Below are positions 1 through 8,584 of a stretch of DNA of 64,000 nt, one piece after another. The first letter of the stretch is position 1. Each line of letters opens with the position of its first letter. The stretch comes from DASZHA01 sp049644325 (GTDB lineage Bacteria > Chloroflexota > Dormibacteria > DASZGP01). The notes beneath the pieces are model-generated. The model made no database searches and was not told the origin of the DNA. It worked only from the letters and a program-made list of their open reading frames with translations. A program made the position numbers and the translations under genes. The stretch spans positions 33,677-97,676 of the forward strand of contig JBARRR010000041.1 of the NCBI GenBank assembly GCA_049644325.1. Direction: 5' to 3'.

Positions 1-84
1 CACCGCCTGGCGGTGAGCGCCACGGCGCCGGAGGAGACCGTAGCCGAGATCCTGGAAACGGTCCCGGTTCCACTCGACGTCTAG
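1..84 (+). CDS. C-terminal end of a MoxR-type AAA ATPase (partial)
   Basis: Only the last 27 codons are inside the window, ending with TAG at 82-84. The tail ends in EILETVPVPLDV, which resembles the usual C-terminus of MoxR-family ATPases (an EILxxVPVP ending). The next two genes are DUF58 and a transglutaminase, the standard companions of MoxR, and the stop overlaps the next GTG start by one base. MoxR ATPases act as chaperones for assembling surface or enzyme complexes. The identification rests on the short tail plus context. Confidence 0.6.
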   Translation, partial: HRLAVSATAPEETVAEILETVPVPLDV

Positions 85-1151
85 TGACCCTGCGGCTCAG
101 TCGCCGCCTCCCGGGCCTTCTGCTGGCGGCGTCCATCGTCTACCTGGTCGCCACCAACTCGGAGGTGGTCTGGCTCTACGGCTTGACCGCCCTCCTGCTG
201 GCCCTGCTCCCCGTCGGGTTGGTGGCGCCGCTGGTCGCGGTCAGACGCCTGCGGGTGAGTCCGACGCGGGTAACCAGCACCGGGTTCGTCCCGCCGCTGG
301 CGCAGGATCGGGGCAAGATCTTCGACGGTGACACCGTCGCCGTGCGGCTGGAATGCACCGGCAACATGGCGGCGTGCCGTTTTGTCAACGTCAAGCTTCG
401 GGCGCCGCTGCGGACCGATCGAAGCGCCACGGTGACGCCGGTTGACAGCGAGACCGATAGTGGCATTGAGCTTGGGCTCGCCGCCGAGGGGAGGGGAGTA
501 GCCCACCTCGACGCCGTCCTCGTCTCCTCCAGCTGGCCGCTGGGAATTCTGGAGGCTCGGCGCTGGGTACCACTGGCAACCAGCTACACGGTCCATCCAC
601 GCTATGTGCTGCCGCCGGCGGAGACCGAGACCGGCGCCCAGGAGATGCTTGGCGAAGCGAGCATGCGCGGCCCGGGGGAGGAGTTTATCGGCCTGCGCGA
701 GTACCAGCCGGGTGACAGCCAGCGCCGGGTCCATTGGCCCACCACCGCCCGCGCCGGCACCCTGATGGTGGTCGAAACCGCGGTGGAATCCCGCAGCCCC
801 GCCCGCTATCGGGTCGAGGTCCCACCCAGCGCATCGGAGTCCGCCGCCGACCTCGCCGCCACCGTCGCAGCCAGCCTGGCCGCCGGCAGCGTAGCCGCGG
901 GTCGCCCGTTCCGCCTGGAGATCCCCGCCGCCGCCCATGTGACCTCCAGATGGAGGGACGCCCTGGCCACGCTGGCGACGATGGCGCGAGGAGCCTCTGC
1001 CGCGGTCGCCGGCGACGCCATCGTGATCGCCGCAGGACCTGCTGGCGTCACGGTGGAGACACCTGGAGGCAGCCGCTGGCTGCCCGCCGACGCCTCGCTC
1101 GACGACGTGGCCGAGGCACTGGGGAGGAGACAGGAGCAAGCGCTGCCATGA
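84..1151 (+). CDS. DUF58 domain-containing membrane protein
   Basis: A 355-residue protein starting at a GTG that overlaps the upstream stop. Two hydrophobic helices occupy roughly residues 7-52, followed by a soluble part. Around residues 190-225 it carries the DUF58 signature: GPGEEFIGLREYQPGDSQRR, then VHWPTTAR. DUF58 proteins have a vWA-like fold and are encoded with MoxR ATPases and transglutaminases. Their exact role is unknown, probably in cell-surface assembly. The stop overlaps the following start as ATGA, so translation is probably coupled. Confidence 0.85.
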   Translation: MTLRLSRRLPGLLLAASIVYLVATNSEVVWLYGLTALLLALLPVGLVAPLVAVRRLRVSPTRVTSTGFVPPLAQDRGKIFDGDTVAVRLECTGNMAACRFVNVKLRAPLRTDRSATVTPVDSETDSGIELGLAAEGRGVAHLDAVLVSSSWPLGILEARRWVPLATSYTVHPRYVLPPAETETGAQEMLGEASMRGPGEEFIGLREYQPGDSQRRVHWPTTARAGTLMVVETAVESRSPARYRVEVPPSASESAADLAATVAASLAAGSVAAGRPFRLEIPAAAHVTSRWRDALATLATMARGASAAVAGDAIVIAAGPAGVTVETPGGSRWLPADASLDDVAEALGRRQEQALP

Positions 1152-3151
1152 GGTCGTGGCTCAGCGCGGCGCAGCAGCCCGAGGAGAGCCTGGCGGCCCG
1201 CGCCGCGGTCCTCGCCACCGCGGTCATTGCCGGCCTGGGGATGGTCCTTACGGCTGGCGCGCCCATCACGGTCGCGATATCGCTGGCGGTCGTCGTCGCC
1301 GGGCACGTGGTCAGCTGGCGCGGCCGCCACCGCCGCCGCACCATCCGTGGCCAGGCCGTTATCGGCGCGCTGATTGTCGCCTGCCTCACGTACCTGCTGC
1401 TGGACCTAATCCTGGCTGTGTTCGGCGGCGCCCTTCCCCAGGCGAAGTTCGCTGTGATGACGATGGCGGTCACCAGCTTCGACCTCAAGAGCCGCCGCAA
1501 CCTCTTCAGCCACGTGTGGCACTCGGCGGCAATCCTCTACGTCGGGGCGCTCTTCGCCTGGGACTACGGCTACGTCGGCGTCCTGCTGCTCTGGGCGGCG
1601 GGTTTCTTCGCCTTCCTCCTCTTCACGCGAAAAGGGTCACGGGTTGTGACCACTCGCGCTGCGGTCCGCAAGGCGCTGCTGTTCAGCGGCCGGCGCGCGC
1701 TGCCCTGGCTGTCGGTGTGGGTAGTGATCGGGGCCATATTGTTCGTGGGCCTTCCACGGGTGGCCGGCCGGCCGGTCGCGGTGCCGGTGCTGGTCAGCAT
1801 CCCCCTCAGCCAGAACGCCAGCGGCGAGGTGCTGCCCGCCGTTCTGCCCCTGGTCGGAACCGCTCCCGAGGGCGGCCAGGAAGCCAGCATCAACCTTCGG
1901 GTCCGTGGGCGGCTGGGGGAGGAGGTGATGTTCCGCGTTCGCGCCCCAGCCTCGAGCTACTGGCGCTCGTACGTGCTGGAGAAGTACGAGGGCCAGTCCT
2001 GGTCGCGCGTTGCCCACCCGGCCAAGGTCATCCCCCCGATCAGCAGCGGCCTACCGATCCGGGACGAGAACACCATCACCGGCCCTGGCCTGCCACAGAC
2101 GTTCTACATCGAGCGTCCCCTGCCGGCTGAAGTGGTGGCCTCCTACCCGCTGCGGGAGCTGTACTTCCCAGCATCCGACCTGGTGCTGGTCGACAGCGGG
2201 ATCGTCAACACCCCGTTCGGCCTGCGCAAGGGCGTCAACTACTCGGCCGTCTCCCAGGTGCGCGACCTCTCGCCCACGGCGCTGCGGGCGGCCAACCCAC
2301 TCACCGGCCGGGAAGCGTCGGTCGACCTGCAGCTGCCCAGCGGGGTGCCATCCCGGGTACACGCACTGGCCCTGCGCCTCACGGCCGGACAGCCGACCGA
2401 GTACGACAAGGTGAGAAGCGTCGTCGACTACCTCCAGCAGGGCTATCCGTACAGCCTCGATACACCCCGGCTTCCCAGCGGTGCCGACGCCGTCGACCAA
2501 TTCCTCTTCGTTGACAAGGTCGGATTCTGCGAGCAGTTCGCCAGCGCCCTCAGCGTGCTGTTGCGCGAGGTGGGCATCCCCAGCCGGATGGCGATCGGGT
2601 ACGGGACGGGCGACCACGACACCCTGACGGGTACCTTCACCGTCCGGGCCCGGGACGCCCACGCCTGGGTCGAGGTCCTCTTCCCGGGGGTTGGCTGGGT
2701 TCCATTCGACGCCTCGCCAGGCTTTGATTCGACGCCCTTCGCGCAAGCGCCGCCACGCTGGTTCCTGAGCGACTTCTCGCCCCAGGTGGCGTTGACGTCG
2801 CTGGGAGTGACGACGCCGCGCGCTCTGGGGTTGGGGCTGGGCGCGCTGGCCCTGGCTATTACGGCGCTGCTGGCTTTTTGGTGGCGACGGCGACGCCTGG
2901 TCGCGCCCGAGCTCCGCGCCTACCGCTGGGCCCTGCGCTGGGTGCGCTGGGCAGGGCTGCCCGATCGAGCGCCACCGCAGACACCAACCGAGCACTGGCG
3001 GGCGCTGCTGTCATTGTCGCCATCGGTGGCCGGCGCCCTGGCGCCGGTCCGGTCGGCGCTCGAGGAGGCGATCTACCGCGACTCACGCGGCCCGGCCGCC
3101 GGTCACTGGCGAGTGGCGGCGGCGGCGTTTCGCCACCGCATGGGACGCTGA
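1148..3151 (+). CDS. Membrane-anchored transglutaminase-like protein (TgpA type)
   Basis: A 667-residue protein. The ATG at 1148 overlaps the DUF58 stop (ATGA). The N-terminal third has five or six membrane segments, followed by an extracytoplasmic region with the transglutaminase/protease core. The triad is visible: Cys in GFCEQF (about residue 461), His in DAHAW (about 505), Asp in FDASP (about 520). A further helix lies near residue 565, then a basic cytoplasmic tail. This is the TgpA/DUF3488 architecture and completes the MoxR-DUF58-transglutaminase set. Substrate unknown. Confidence 0.88.
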   Translation: MRSWLSAAQQPEESLAARAAVLATAVIAGLGMVLTAGAPITVAISLAVVVAGHVVSWRGRHRRRTIRGQAVIGALIVACLTYLLLDLILAVFGGALPQAKFAVMTMAVTSFDLKSRRNLFSHVWHSAAILYVGALFAWDYGYVGVLLLWAAGFFAFLLFTRKGSRVVTTRAAVRKALLFSGRRALPWLSVWVVIGAILFVGLPRVAGRPVAVPVLVSIPLSQNASGEVLPAVLPLVGTAPEGGQEASINLRVRGRLGEEVMFRVRAPASSYWRSYVLEKYEGQSWSRVAHPAKVIPPISSGLPIRDENTITGPGLPQTFYIERPLPAEVVASYPLRELYFPASDLVLVDSGIVNTPFGLRKGVNYSAVSQVRDLSPTALRAANPLTGREASVDLQLPSGVPSRVHALALRLTAGQPTEYDKVRSVVDYLQQGYPYSLDTPRLPSGADAVDQFLFVDKVGFCEQFASALSVLLREVGIPSRMAIGYGTGDHDTLTGTFTVRARDAHAWVEVLFPGVGWVPFDASPGFDSTPFAQAPPRWFLSDFSPQVALTSLGVTTPRALGLGLGALALAITALLAFWWRRRRLVAPELRAYRWALRWVRWAGLPDRAPPQTPTEHWRALLSLSPSVAGALAPVRSALEEAIYRDSRGPAAGHWRVAAAAFRHRMGR

Positions 3152-3622
3152 ATGGCCAGCGACGACGAGCGCTGGATGAGCGAGGCATTGCGGATGGCGC
3201 GGCTTGCCGGGCGGCGGGGAGAGGTGCCGGTGGGCGCGGTGGCGGTTGCGGGCGGCCGGCGCCTGGCGGCGGCAGGAAACCGCATCGAGTCGACCGGCGA
3301 TGCCACCGCGCACGCGGAGCTGCTCTGCCTGCGCGGGGCCTCGCGGATGCTGCGGCGCTGGCGCCTGAATGACGTCACGCTGTACGTGACGCTGGAGCCT
3401 TGCCCGATGTGCGCCTCGGCGATGGTGCTGGCGCGGCTGGGCCGGCTAGTGTATGCCGCCGCGGATCCCAAGAAGGGCGCCGACGGGTCCGCCTACCGGC
3501 TCCTCGACCATCCCGCCAACAACCACCGGGTGCAGGTCACACGGGGCCTGATGGAGGGGGAGGCGGGGGCGATGCTCAGCGACTTTTTCAAGGCCTTGCG
3601 CCGCGCTAGGAAGCCCGCCTAG
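3152..3622 (+). CDS. tadA: tRNA-specific adenosine deaminase
   Basis: A 156-residue cytidine/deoxycytidylate deaminase-fold protein that starts directly after the upstream stop. The zinc-site motifs are present: HAE (near residue 52, with the catalytic Glu) and PCPMC (near 83-87). VGAVAV and the downstream DPKKGADG segment are typical of TadA, which deaminates A34 to inosine in tRNA-Arg(ACG). Length matches the family. Guanine deaminase is the nearest alternative, but the motif context and the neighbouring tRNA genes favour TadA. Confidence 0.9.
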   Translation: MASDDERWMSEALRMARLAGRRGEVPVGAVAVAGGRRLAAAGNRIESTGDATAHAELLCLRGASRMLRRWRLNDVTLYVTLEPCPMCASAMVLARLGRLVYAAADPKKGADGSAYRLLDHPANNHRVQVTRGLMEGEAGAMLSDFFKALRRARKPA

Positions 3623-3657
3623 AACTGCTAACCTTCATGCCGCACCAGGCCTTCTCT

Positions 3658-3746
<89 letters not shown>

Positions 3747-3779
3747 CGACCGCCCGACTCCTTAGAATCGGGACCGCAC

Positions 3780-3870
3780 GGAGCGGTCGCCTAGTCCGGT
3801 CGAGGGCGCGGCACTGGAAATGCCGTAACGGGGGCAACCTCGTTCGAGGGTTCGAATCCCTCCCGCTCCG
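3780..3870 (+). tRNA. tRNA-Ser(GGA)
   Basis: A 91-nt tRNA without an encoded CCA. The acceptor GGAGCGG (3780-3786) pairs with CCGCTCC (3863-3869), with discriminator G3870. The anticodon stem CGGCA/TGCCG encloses loop CTGGAAA, giving anticodon GGA (codons UCC/UCU). The long variable arm is that of a serine tRNA. Its 3' end, from the T-arm outwards, is the source of the direct repeats found downstream, so this gene looks like an integration target that stays intact. Confidence 0.96.
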
Positions 3871-3873
3871 ATT
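3846..3873 (+). repeat. att-like repeat copy A (3' end of tRNA-Ser(GGA))
   Basis: A 28-base segment covering the T-arm (GAGGGTTCGAATCCCTC) and the 3' acceptor strand (CCGCTCCG plus ATT). It is repeated exactly at 5366-5393. Identity stops on both sides (C3845 against T5365; G3874 against C5394), which is the pattern left when an element integrates into a tRNA 3' end. In this copy it is part of the functional tRNA gene. Confidence 0.9.
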
Positions 3874-3960
3874 GCCAACGCAAAATGGCTACGGTGTGGC
3901 ATCTCTGCCGGCCTGCCGTGACCACTTCGGACGCAGTTGATTTATGGTGCACATCGAAAC

Positions 3961-5367
3961 ATGCGGATGGAGACTGACTATCTCGTCGTGGGAGCGGGCG
4001 CAAGTGGCCTCGCCTTCGCGGACACCCTGGTGGCCGAAGCGAATGTTGCGATCACGCTCATGGACCGTCGCGAGACGCCGGGCGGCCATTGGCAGCAGGC
4101 GTACCCATTCGTGCGCCTGCACACGCCGTCGGCCTATTACGGGGTCAACTCATTGGCCCTGGGCGACGATCGAATAGATCAGACTGGCGAGAACGCAGGC
4201 TTCTACGAACGGGCGACGGGAGGCGAGGTGCGTGAATACTTTGCCACAGTTGCCGAACGGCTCACCCAGACCGGCCGTGTCCACCTGCTCCTGCGCCACG
4301 AGCATCTGGGCGGCGGCCCTGACGGTGAGCAGGTCCGGGACCTTGCGACCGGAGAGGTCCACGACATCGGCGTGCGCCAAAAGGTCGTGGACGCCCGGTA
4401 CCTGGAGGCGTCAATCCCGGCCACCAGCGTTCCTCCGTTCGAGGTTGCGCCATCCGCACGAGTCGTCCCCGTCAACGACCTGCCGGAGATTACGCGACCG
4501 GGGGCCATGTACGCTGTCCTCGGATCGGGCAAGACGGCGGTCGACGCCTGCGTCTGGCTCCTGGACTACGGCGTTGAGCCAGATCGGATTCGCTGGATCA
4601 GGCCGCGTGACGCGTGGTTCCTCGACCGTCGCCATTTTCAGCCGCTAGACCAGGTGGCCGGGATCATGGAGGGCCTTGCCCTCGATGCCGAGGCCGGTGC
4701 CCTGGCATCGAACATCGACGATCTCGTCGAGCGCCTCGAGGACAGCGGTCGGCTCGTTCGCCTGGATTCTTCATCGTCGGCAACTATGTATCGCGGAACC
4801 ATGCTCAGCTCCCGCGAGCTGGACGCCGTGCGCCAGATCAAGGACGTCCTGAGGCTCGGCCATGTTCGCAGGATCGAGGCTGACCGGATCCTGCTCGATC
4901 GCGGAGAGGCTCCGACCCGACCGGAGGTTGTGCATATCCACTGCGCGGCCCTCGGCTTGAACAACGCCCCAGGAACCCCCATATTTGAGCGGGGCAGGGT
5001 AGTGCTCCAGCAGGTGCGGCACAATTCGCCGTGCTTCAACGCAGCCCTCATCGCCTTCGTCGAGGCCCACCGCGATGAGGACGCGGCCAAGAACCGGCTC
5101 TGCCCGCCCAACCCGTACCCGAGCAGCATCGAGGACTGGCCGGGGATGATGGCCCGCACCTGGCGGGTTGAGAGCCGCTGGCTGCGCGAGCCCGACCTCT
5201 CGGCATGGGTGGCGGGCAGCCGGCTCAACTTGCTGCGCGACCTTCCCGAGCACGCGGCCGAGCCGGCTGCCCAGGCGGCGGTCGAGCGCTTCGTCACGCA
5301 TGTCCCGGCGGCGATTGAGAGACTAAAAGGTATGTCAGCCGAACTCGGCGGCATGTTTGGTAACTGA
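3961..5367 (+). CDS. FAD/NAD(P)-binding oxidoreductase (flavin monooxygenase-like)
   Basis: A protein of about 468 residues. The N-terminal FAD-binding Rossmann motif is VVGAGASG, followed by an acidic strand end (MDRRETPGGHW) as in flavin-containing monooxygenases. A second nucleotide-binding segment is VLGSGKTA near residue 190. Two ATGs (3961, 3967) are both plausible; neither has a strong ribosome site. The substrate cannot be told. The gene is the only one between repeat copies A and B. The GA of its TGA stop (5365-5367) lies inside copy B, so the present C-terminus may have been set by the recombination junction. A pseudogenised 3' end cannot be excluded. Confidence 0.75.
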   Translation: MRMETDYLVVGAGASGLAFADTLVAEANVAITLMDRRETPGGHWQQAYPFVRLHTPSAYYGVNSLALGDDRIDQTGENAGFYERATGGEVREYFATVAERLTQTGRVHLLLRHEHLGGGPDGEQVRDLATGEVHDIGVRQKVVDARYLEASIPATSVPPFEVAPSARVVPVNDLPEITRPGAMYAVLGSGKTAVDACVWLLDYGVEPDRIRWIRPRDAWFLDRRHFQPLDQVAGIMEGLALDAEAGALASNIDDLVERLEDSGRLVRLDSSSSATMYRGTMLSSRELDAVRQIKDVLRLGHVRRIEADRILLDRGEAPTRPEVVHIHCAALGLNNAPGTPIFERGRVVLQQVRHNSPCFNAALIAFVEAHRDEDAAKNRLCPPNPYPSSIEDWPGMMARTWRVESRWLREPDLSAWVAGSRLNLLRDLPEHAAEPAAQAAVERFVTHVPAAIERLKGMSAELGGMFGN

Positions 5368-5393
5368 GGGTTCGAATCCCTCCCGCTCCGATT
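5366..5393 (+). repeat. att-like repeat copy B (exact copy of tRNA-Ser 3' end)
   Basis: All 28 bases match 3846-3873 in the same orientation, 1.5 kb downstream. No rest of a tRNA precedes it, so it is not a tRNA gene. It keeps the T-arm palindrome and the acceptor 3' strand. Perfect identity suggests it is the youngest junction of the series, or that it is kept by selection or recombination. Confidence 0.9.
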
Positions 5394-5460
5394 CTGCGCT
5401 CACAAAAGGCCGCTGCTGTGTAGTAAATGGCCGCCCCGCTCCCGGATCGATCCGCGTACT

Positions 5461-5907
5461 ATGCAGCTCATGGGTGGCGACGGAAACCGACAAGTGATCC
5501 AGAAGTACTGGCAAGCGGTCAACGTGCGCGACTTCGACAGCCTGGTGCAGCTCCTGCACCAGGATTTTGTGTGGGAGATGCCGCAGTCGGGTGAGCGGGT
5601 GCGCGGCCCCGAGAAGAACCGCGAGATGAACGCGAACTACCCATCCGGGCTGCCCGAGGTCGACGCGCATCGGATCACCGGCAGCCCGGATCAGTGGATC
5701 AGCACACCTAGCTGGACCGTCCTCAAGATCACAGGTTCCGGCGACGACTACACCAGCGAGTCTCGGGTCAAATACCCGGACGGCAGCGTGTGGCACGCAG
5801 TGGACTTCTTCCGTTTTCGCGACGGCAAGATAGTCGCCCAGGTCGCCTATTTCGCACCGACACTTGATGCGCCCGAATGGCGGGCGCAATGGGTTGAGCG
5901 CTTCTAG
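5461..5907 (+). CDS. SnoaL-like / NTF2-fold protein
   Basis: A 148-residue protein with the SnoaL-like layout: an N-terminal helix (QVIQKYWQAVNVRDFDSL), an early acidic/aromatic segment (HQDFVWEMP), and a C-terminal strand pattern HAVDFFRFRDGKIVAQVAYF typical of the fold. Such proteins are small hydrolases, isomerases or binding proteins, and the substrate cannot be predicted. ATG 5461 and ATG 5470 are both possible starts. It is the only gene between repeat copies B and C, reads in the same direction as its neighbours, and ends about 80 bases before copy C. Confidence 0.75.
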   Translation: MQLMGGDGNRQVIQKYWQAVNVRDFDSLVQLLHQDFVWEMPQSGERVRGPEKNREMNANYPSGLPEVDAHRITGSPDQWISTPSWTVLKITGSGDDYTSESRVKYPDGSVWHAVDFFRFRDGKIVAQVAYFAPTLDAPEWRAQWVERF

Positions 5908-5988
5908 AGCCCTCGAGCCTGACTGCAGAACGCGCGCGGCTGAGGGGGGTGTCCTCGCTAGGCGATCTTGGCGCGGTAGTTTGCTGCT

Positions 5989-6013
5989 GAGGGTTGGAAT
6001 CCCTCCCGCTCCG
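5989..6013 (+). repeat. att-like repeat copy C (one mismatch)
   Basis: 25 bases matching positions 1-25 of copies A and B with a single change (TTGG for TTCG in the T-loop). The match ends after CCGCTCCG, where CTC replaces ATT. The two bases before it (CT) also match those before copy B. Direct orientation. Read as an older, slightly decayed junction. Confidence 0.8.
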
Positions 6014-6059
6014 CTCTAGCAGGGTGGGCGCCTGAAGCTCAGTTAAAATAACGTCCGTC

Positions 6060-6524
6060 ATGCCCTACGCAGTGGATTTCAACGCGGTCTCAACCGACGG
6101 TCTGGAGTCGTCGCCAGTCGCTGCCGCGCTCGCAGGGCTGCGGGCGAACGAAGCCCGCTACTTCAGGAACAAGTACGACCACGGCTTCACGGTGGAGCCT
6201 GCGAGCAACGCCAAGACGACCATCGACTGGGTGCACCGGATCCTCAGAGAAGAGCGCGACATTGTCATCTCGTCTCGCCCCCTCGAGGCTTCTGCCTTTC
6301 AGATCGAGAACATCCGAATTGCCTACGTCTTCTACGAGAGCGGCCTGTCGATCAACGTGATGTACACGGTCGACGACCCCAAGAAGCGGGCGGTTGGGTT
6401 CAAGCTATCCGAAGGGATGGAGATCCCCGCGGAGCTCGCTTCGCAGTTCAAGTTCGCGCGGCAGAAGTCGAAGCTGGCCGGAACCATCCGCGGTTCCTAC
6501 TTCGACTTCAAGACTGAGTACTGA
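6060..6524 (+). CDS. Conserved hypothetical protein
   Basis: A 154-residue protein, soluble, of no family I recognise. It has balanced charge and a regular alternation of helices and strands (AFQIENIRIAYVFYESG, then SINVMYTVDD), consistent with a small folded domain, with no signal peptide or metal motif. Codon use resembles a real gene. The next gene starts three bases after its stop, suggesting a two-gene transcript. It lies just after repeat copy C and opens the third module. Confidence 0.6.
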   Translation: MPYAVDFNAVSTDGLESSPVAAALAGLRANEARYFRNKYDHGFTVEPASNAKTTIDWVHRILREERDIVISSRPLEASAFQIENIRIAYVFYESGLSINVMYTVDDPKKRAVGFKLSEGMEIPAELASQFKFARQKSKLAGTIRGSYFDFKTEY

Positions 6525-6527
6525 CCT

Positions 6528-7007
6528 ATGGCTGAGAGGAAACCTGGAACAAAGGCCAGGCAGAAGTCCGCCAAGAGCACCACCACGGATGGCAAGACGT
6601 CCAAGAGATTCACCGACGAGGAACGAGCCGCGATGAAGCAGCGCGCCCAAGAGCTGAAGGCGTCCGCGCTCACGGCGGACGGGGAAAGCGACGTGCTCGC
6701 GAAGATCGCCGAGATGCCGGGACCGGATCGCGCCATGGCCGAGCGGATCCACGCCATCATCAAAGCCAGCGCGCCGGTCCTCTCGCCGAGAACCTGGTAC
6801 GGGCAGCCCGCGTACGCCATGGACGGCAAGGTCGTCTGCTTCTTCCAGAGCTCGCACAAGTTCAACACGAGGTACGCGACCCTCGGCTTCAACGAAGCGG
6901 CGAACCTCGACGAGGGCGCCATGTGGCCGGTCTACTTCGCTCTGACCGAGTTGACCGCCGCCGAGGAGGCAAGGATCGGCGCGCTCGTGAAGAAAGCGGT
7001 GAGCTGA
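6528..7007 (+). CDS. DUF1801/YdhG-like protein
   Basis: A 159-residue protein. A lysine-rich disordered N-terminus of about 35 residues precedes a domain with [20 protein letters not shown] and an FFQSSHKF segment, which resemble the DUF1801 (YdhG) fold, whose members include putative iron chaperones. The later [21 protein letters not shown] is a typical C-terminal helix of that family. Function here is unknown. It is tightly packed behind the hypothetical gene at 6060 and before the flavoprotein at 7031. Confidence 0.7.
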   Translation: MAERKPGTKARQKSAKSTTTDGKTSKRFTDEERAAMKQRAQELKASALTADGESDVLAKIAEMPGPDRAMAERIHAIIKASAPVLSPRTWYGQPAYAMDGKVVCFFQSSHKFNTRYATLGFNEAANLDEGAMWPVYFALTELTAAEEARIGALVKKAVS

Positions 7008-7030
7008 GATCTGAGCCCTAAGCTGTCCCC

Positions 7031-8482
7031 ATGTCTGCGCCTCGGATCGTCGTCCTGGGGGCAGGCCCTGCGGGCCTGGCCACCGCCCTGGCGTTGGCGC
7101 GTCGGGGTCGCGCGGTAACGGTTCTTGATCGAGATCCCGACCAGCCTCTCGACAACCCGGCAGATGCCTATGACACCTGGCACCGGCCAAGTGTCCCTCA
7201 GAGTCCTCTGCCTCATAGCCTCCTGGGACGAACACGGAGATCGCTCAGGCAGCACGCTCCAGATGTGCTCGACGGCATCCTGGCCGTCGGCGCTTGGGAG
7301 AACGACCTCGGGGCACGGCTCCTCAAGGAGGCGGCGCGCCCAGGCGACGAGGACCTCGTCGCGCTGCATTGCCGGCGTCCGGTCTTCGAGGCGGTGCTCC
7401 GGCGGGCCGTCGCCCAGGAGCCCCTGGTCACCCTGATCCCCGAAGAGCCAGCGGTTGGGCTTGAGCTGCGGGGCTCCGGCGCGGCCAGGGTGACCGGCGT
7501 CAAGCTTGCCGACACGACCCTTGCAGCCGATGTTGTGGTTGACGCTTCGGGCCGTCGTAGCGCGGTCCCAAAGTGGCTGGAGGAGGCTGGGGTGGACCTC
7601 CCGCCCACGCGGTCGGAGCCGTGTGCCGTCGTCTACTACTGTCGCTACTTCCGGCTTGTCGACGGCGCCAACTACCCCGAGTGGACCGGCGTGCTGGGTC
7701 CGGCTGGAACCACGGACTGGGCGCGCTTCAGCGTCTTCTTCGGCGATAACCGAACCTTTGCGATCATCCTTGGGGTGCTCGCGACCGAGCAGCGTTTCAA
7801 GGCCCTCTCCCAGGATGCGGTCTACATGAGGGTCCTGCGGAGTTTCCGATCGGTCGCGCCTTTTCTGACGGATGACGTTGCCCAACCCACCACCGGGATT
7901 CTCCCGATGGGATCCCTGAGCAACGTATACCGTGGTCCACTCTTCGAAGGGCGTCCTCCGGCGCTGGGGCTCCACTTCGTCGGCGATGCCTACTGCCATA
8001 CCAATCCTCTCTTCGCGTGGGGACTGTGCCTCGGCCTTGACCACGGCTTCGAGCTGGGCCGGATCATCGATGAACATGCAGGGGACTCGGAGAGTCAGGG
8101 GCTGGCGTTCGCGGCACTGACTGAAGTCGAGGCCGAGCAGTGCTACGAGGCCGTCGCCGAAGAGGACCACGACCGGACGCTCACCTGGAACGGCCAGCAA
8201 CCAACGGGGCCGTGGTTGGGCCGTACCTTCGCCGGGTTCGTGCGGCAATGCGTGCTGCCCGCCGTGATGATCGACGCTGAGGTGGCTCGGTGCACGCTAC
8301 GTCGAGTTAACCTGCTGGATCTACCGACCGAGCTCGCTGGTCGCGACGATGTCATCCGTCGCGTGACGGACCTCCAGGACGCCATTCCGCGGCCCCCGGA
8401 TGGCGCATTCCCGAATCGTCAGGAAGTTCTTGAGCTGATCCAAGTATCCGAAAGCGCCCGTCGCCAAGGTCAGCTGACCTGA
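7031..8482 (+). CDS. FAD-dependent oxidoreductase (halogenase/epoxidase-like fold)
   Basis: A 483-residue flavoprotein with an N-terminal dinucleotide motif VVLGAGPAGLATALALARRG, and an FVGDAYCHTNPLFAWGLCLG segment near residue 320, which corresponds to the GD FAD-binding motif of group A flavin monooxygenases and tryptophan-halogenase-like enzymes. The WxWxIP halogenase motif is not visible, so a monooxygenase or dehydrogenase is more likely than a halogenase. It starts 23 bases after the DUF1801-like gene and ends 20 bases before the decayed repeat D. Substrate unknown. Confidence 0.75.
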   Translation: MSAPRIVVLGAGPAGLATALALARRGRAVTVLDRDPDQPLDNPADAYDTWHRPSVPQSPLPHSLLGRTRRSLRQHAPDVLDGILAVGAWENDLGARLLKEAARPGDEDLVALHCRRPVFEAVLRRAVAQEPLVTLIPEEPAVGLELRGSGAARVTGVKLADTTLAADVVVDASGRRSAVPKWLEEAGVDLPPTRSEPCAVVYYCRYFRLVDGANYPEWTGVLGPAGTTDWARFSVFFGDNRTFAIILGVLATEQRFKALSQDAVYMRVLRSFRSVAPFLTDDVAQPTTGILPMGSLSNVYRGPLFEGRPPALGLHFVGDAYCHTNPLFAWGLCLGLDHGFELGRIIDEHAGDSESQGLAFAALTEVEAEQCYEAVAEEDHDRTLTWNGQQPTGPWLGRTFAGFVRQCVLPAVMIDAEVARCTLRRVNLLDLPTELAGRDDVIRRVTDLQDAIPRPPDGAFPNRQEVLELIQVSESARRQGQLT

Positions 8483-8502
8483 GGCTGATGTTTCGCAACC
8501 AC

Positions 8503-8526
8503 AGGTTCGAATCTCTCCCGCATCCG
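8503..8526 (+). repeat. Decayed att-like repeat copy D
   Basis: AGGTTCGAATCTCTCCCGC followed by ATCCG aligns with the tRNA-Ser 3' end with a few substitutions and a one-base insertion, in the same orientation as copies A-C. It falls just after the stop of the flavoprotein at 7031. Taken alone this match would be weak. Its place in a series of better copies makes it credible as the oldest junction. Confidence 0.55.
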
Positions 8527-8584
8527 TTCGCCATAGACTACGGTCGCAACCAAAGCTGGTTGTGGCAGGCTGGGAGTTGATCGA

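Noticed and set aside
81..1139. Long open frame on the minus strand opposite the DUF58 gene
   Set aside because: It mirrors a well-supported gene; such frames are common in GC-rich DNA and the product is low in complexity with no domain.
7031..8482. A tryptophan halogenase
   Set aside because: Fold resemblance only; the WxWxIP motif and catalytic lysine context were not found.
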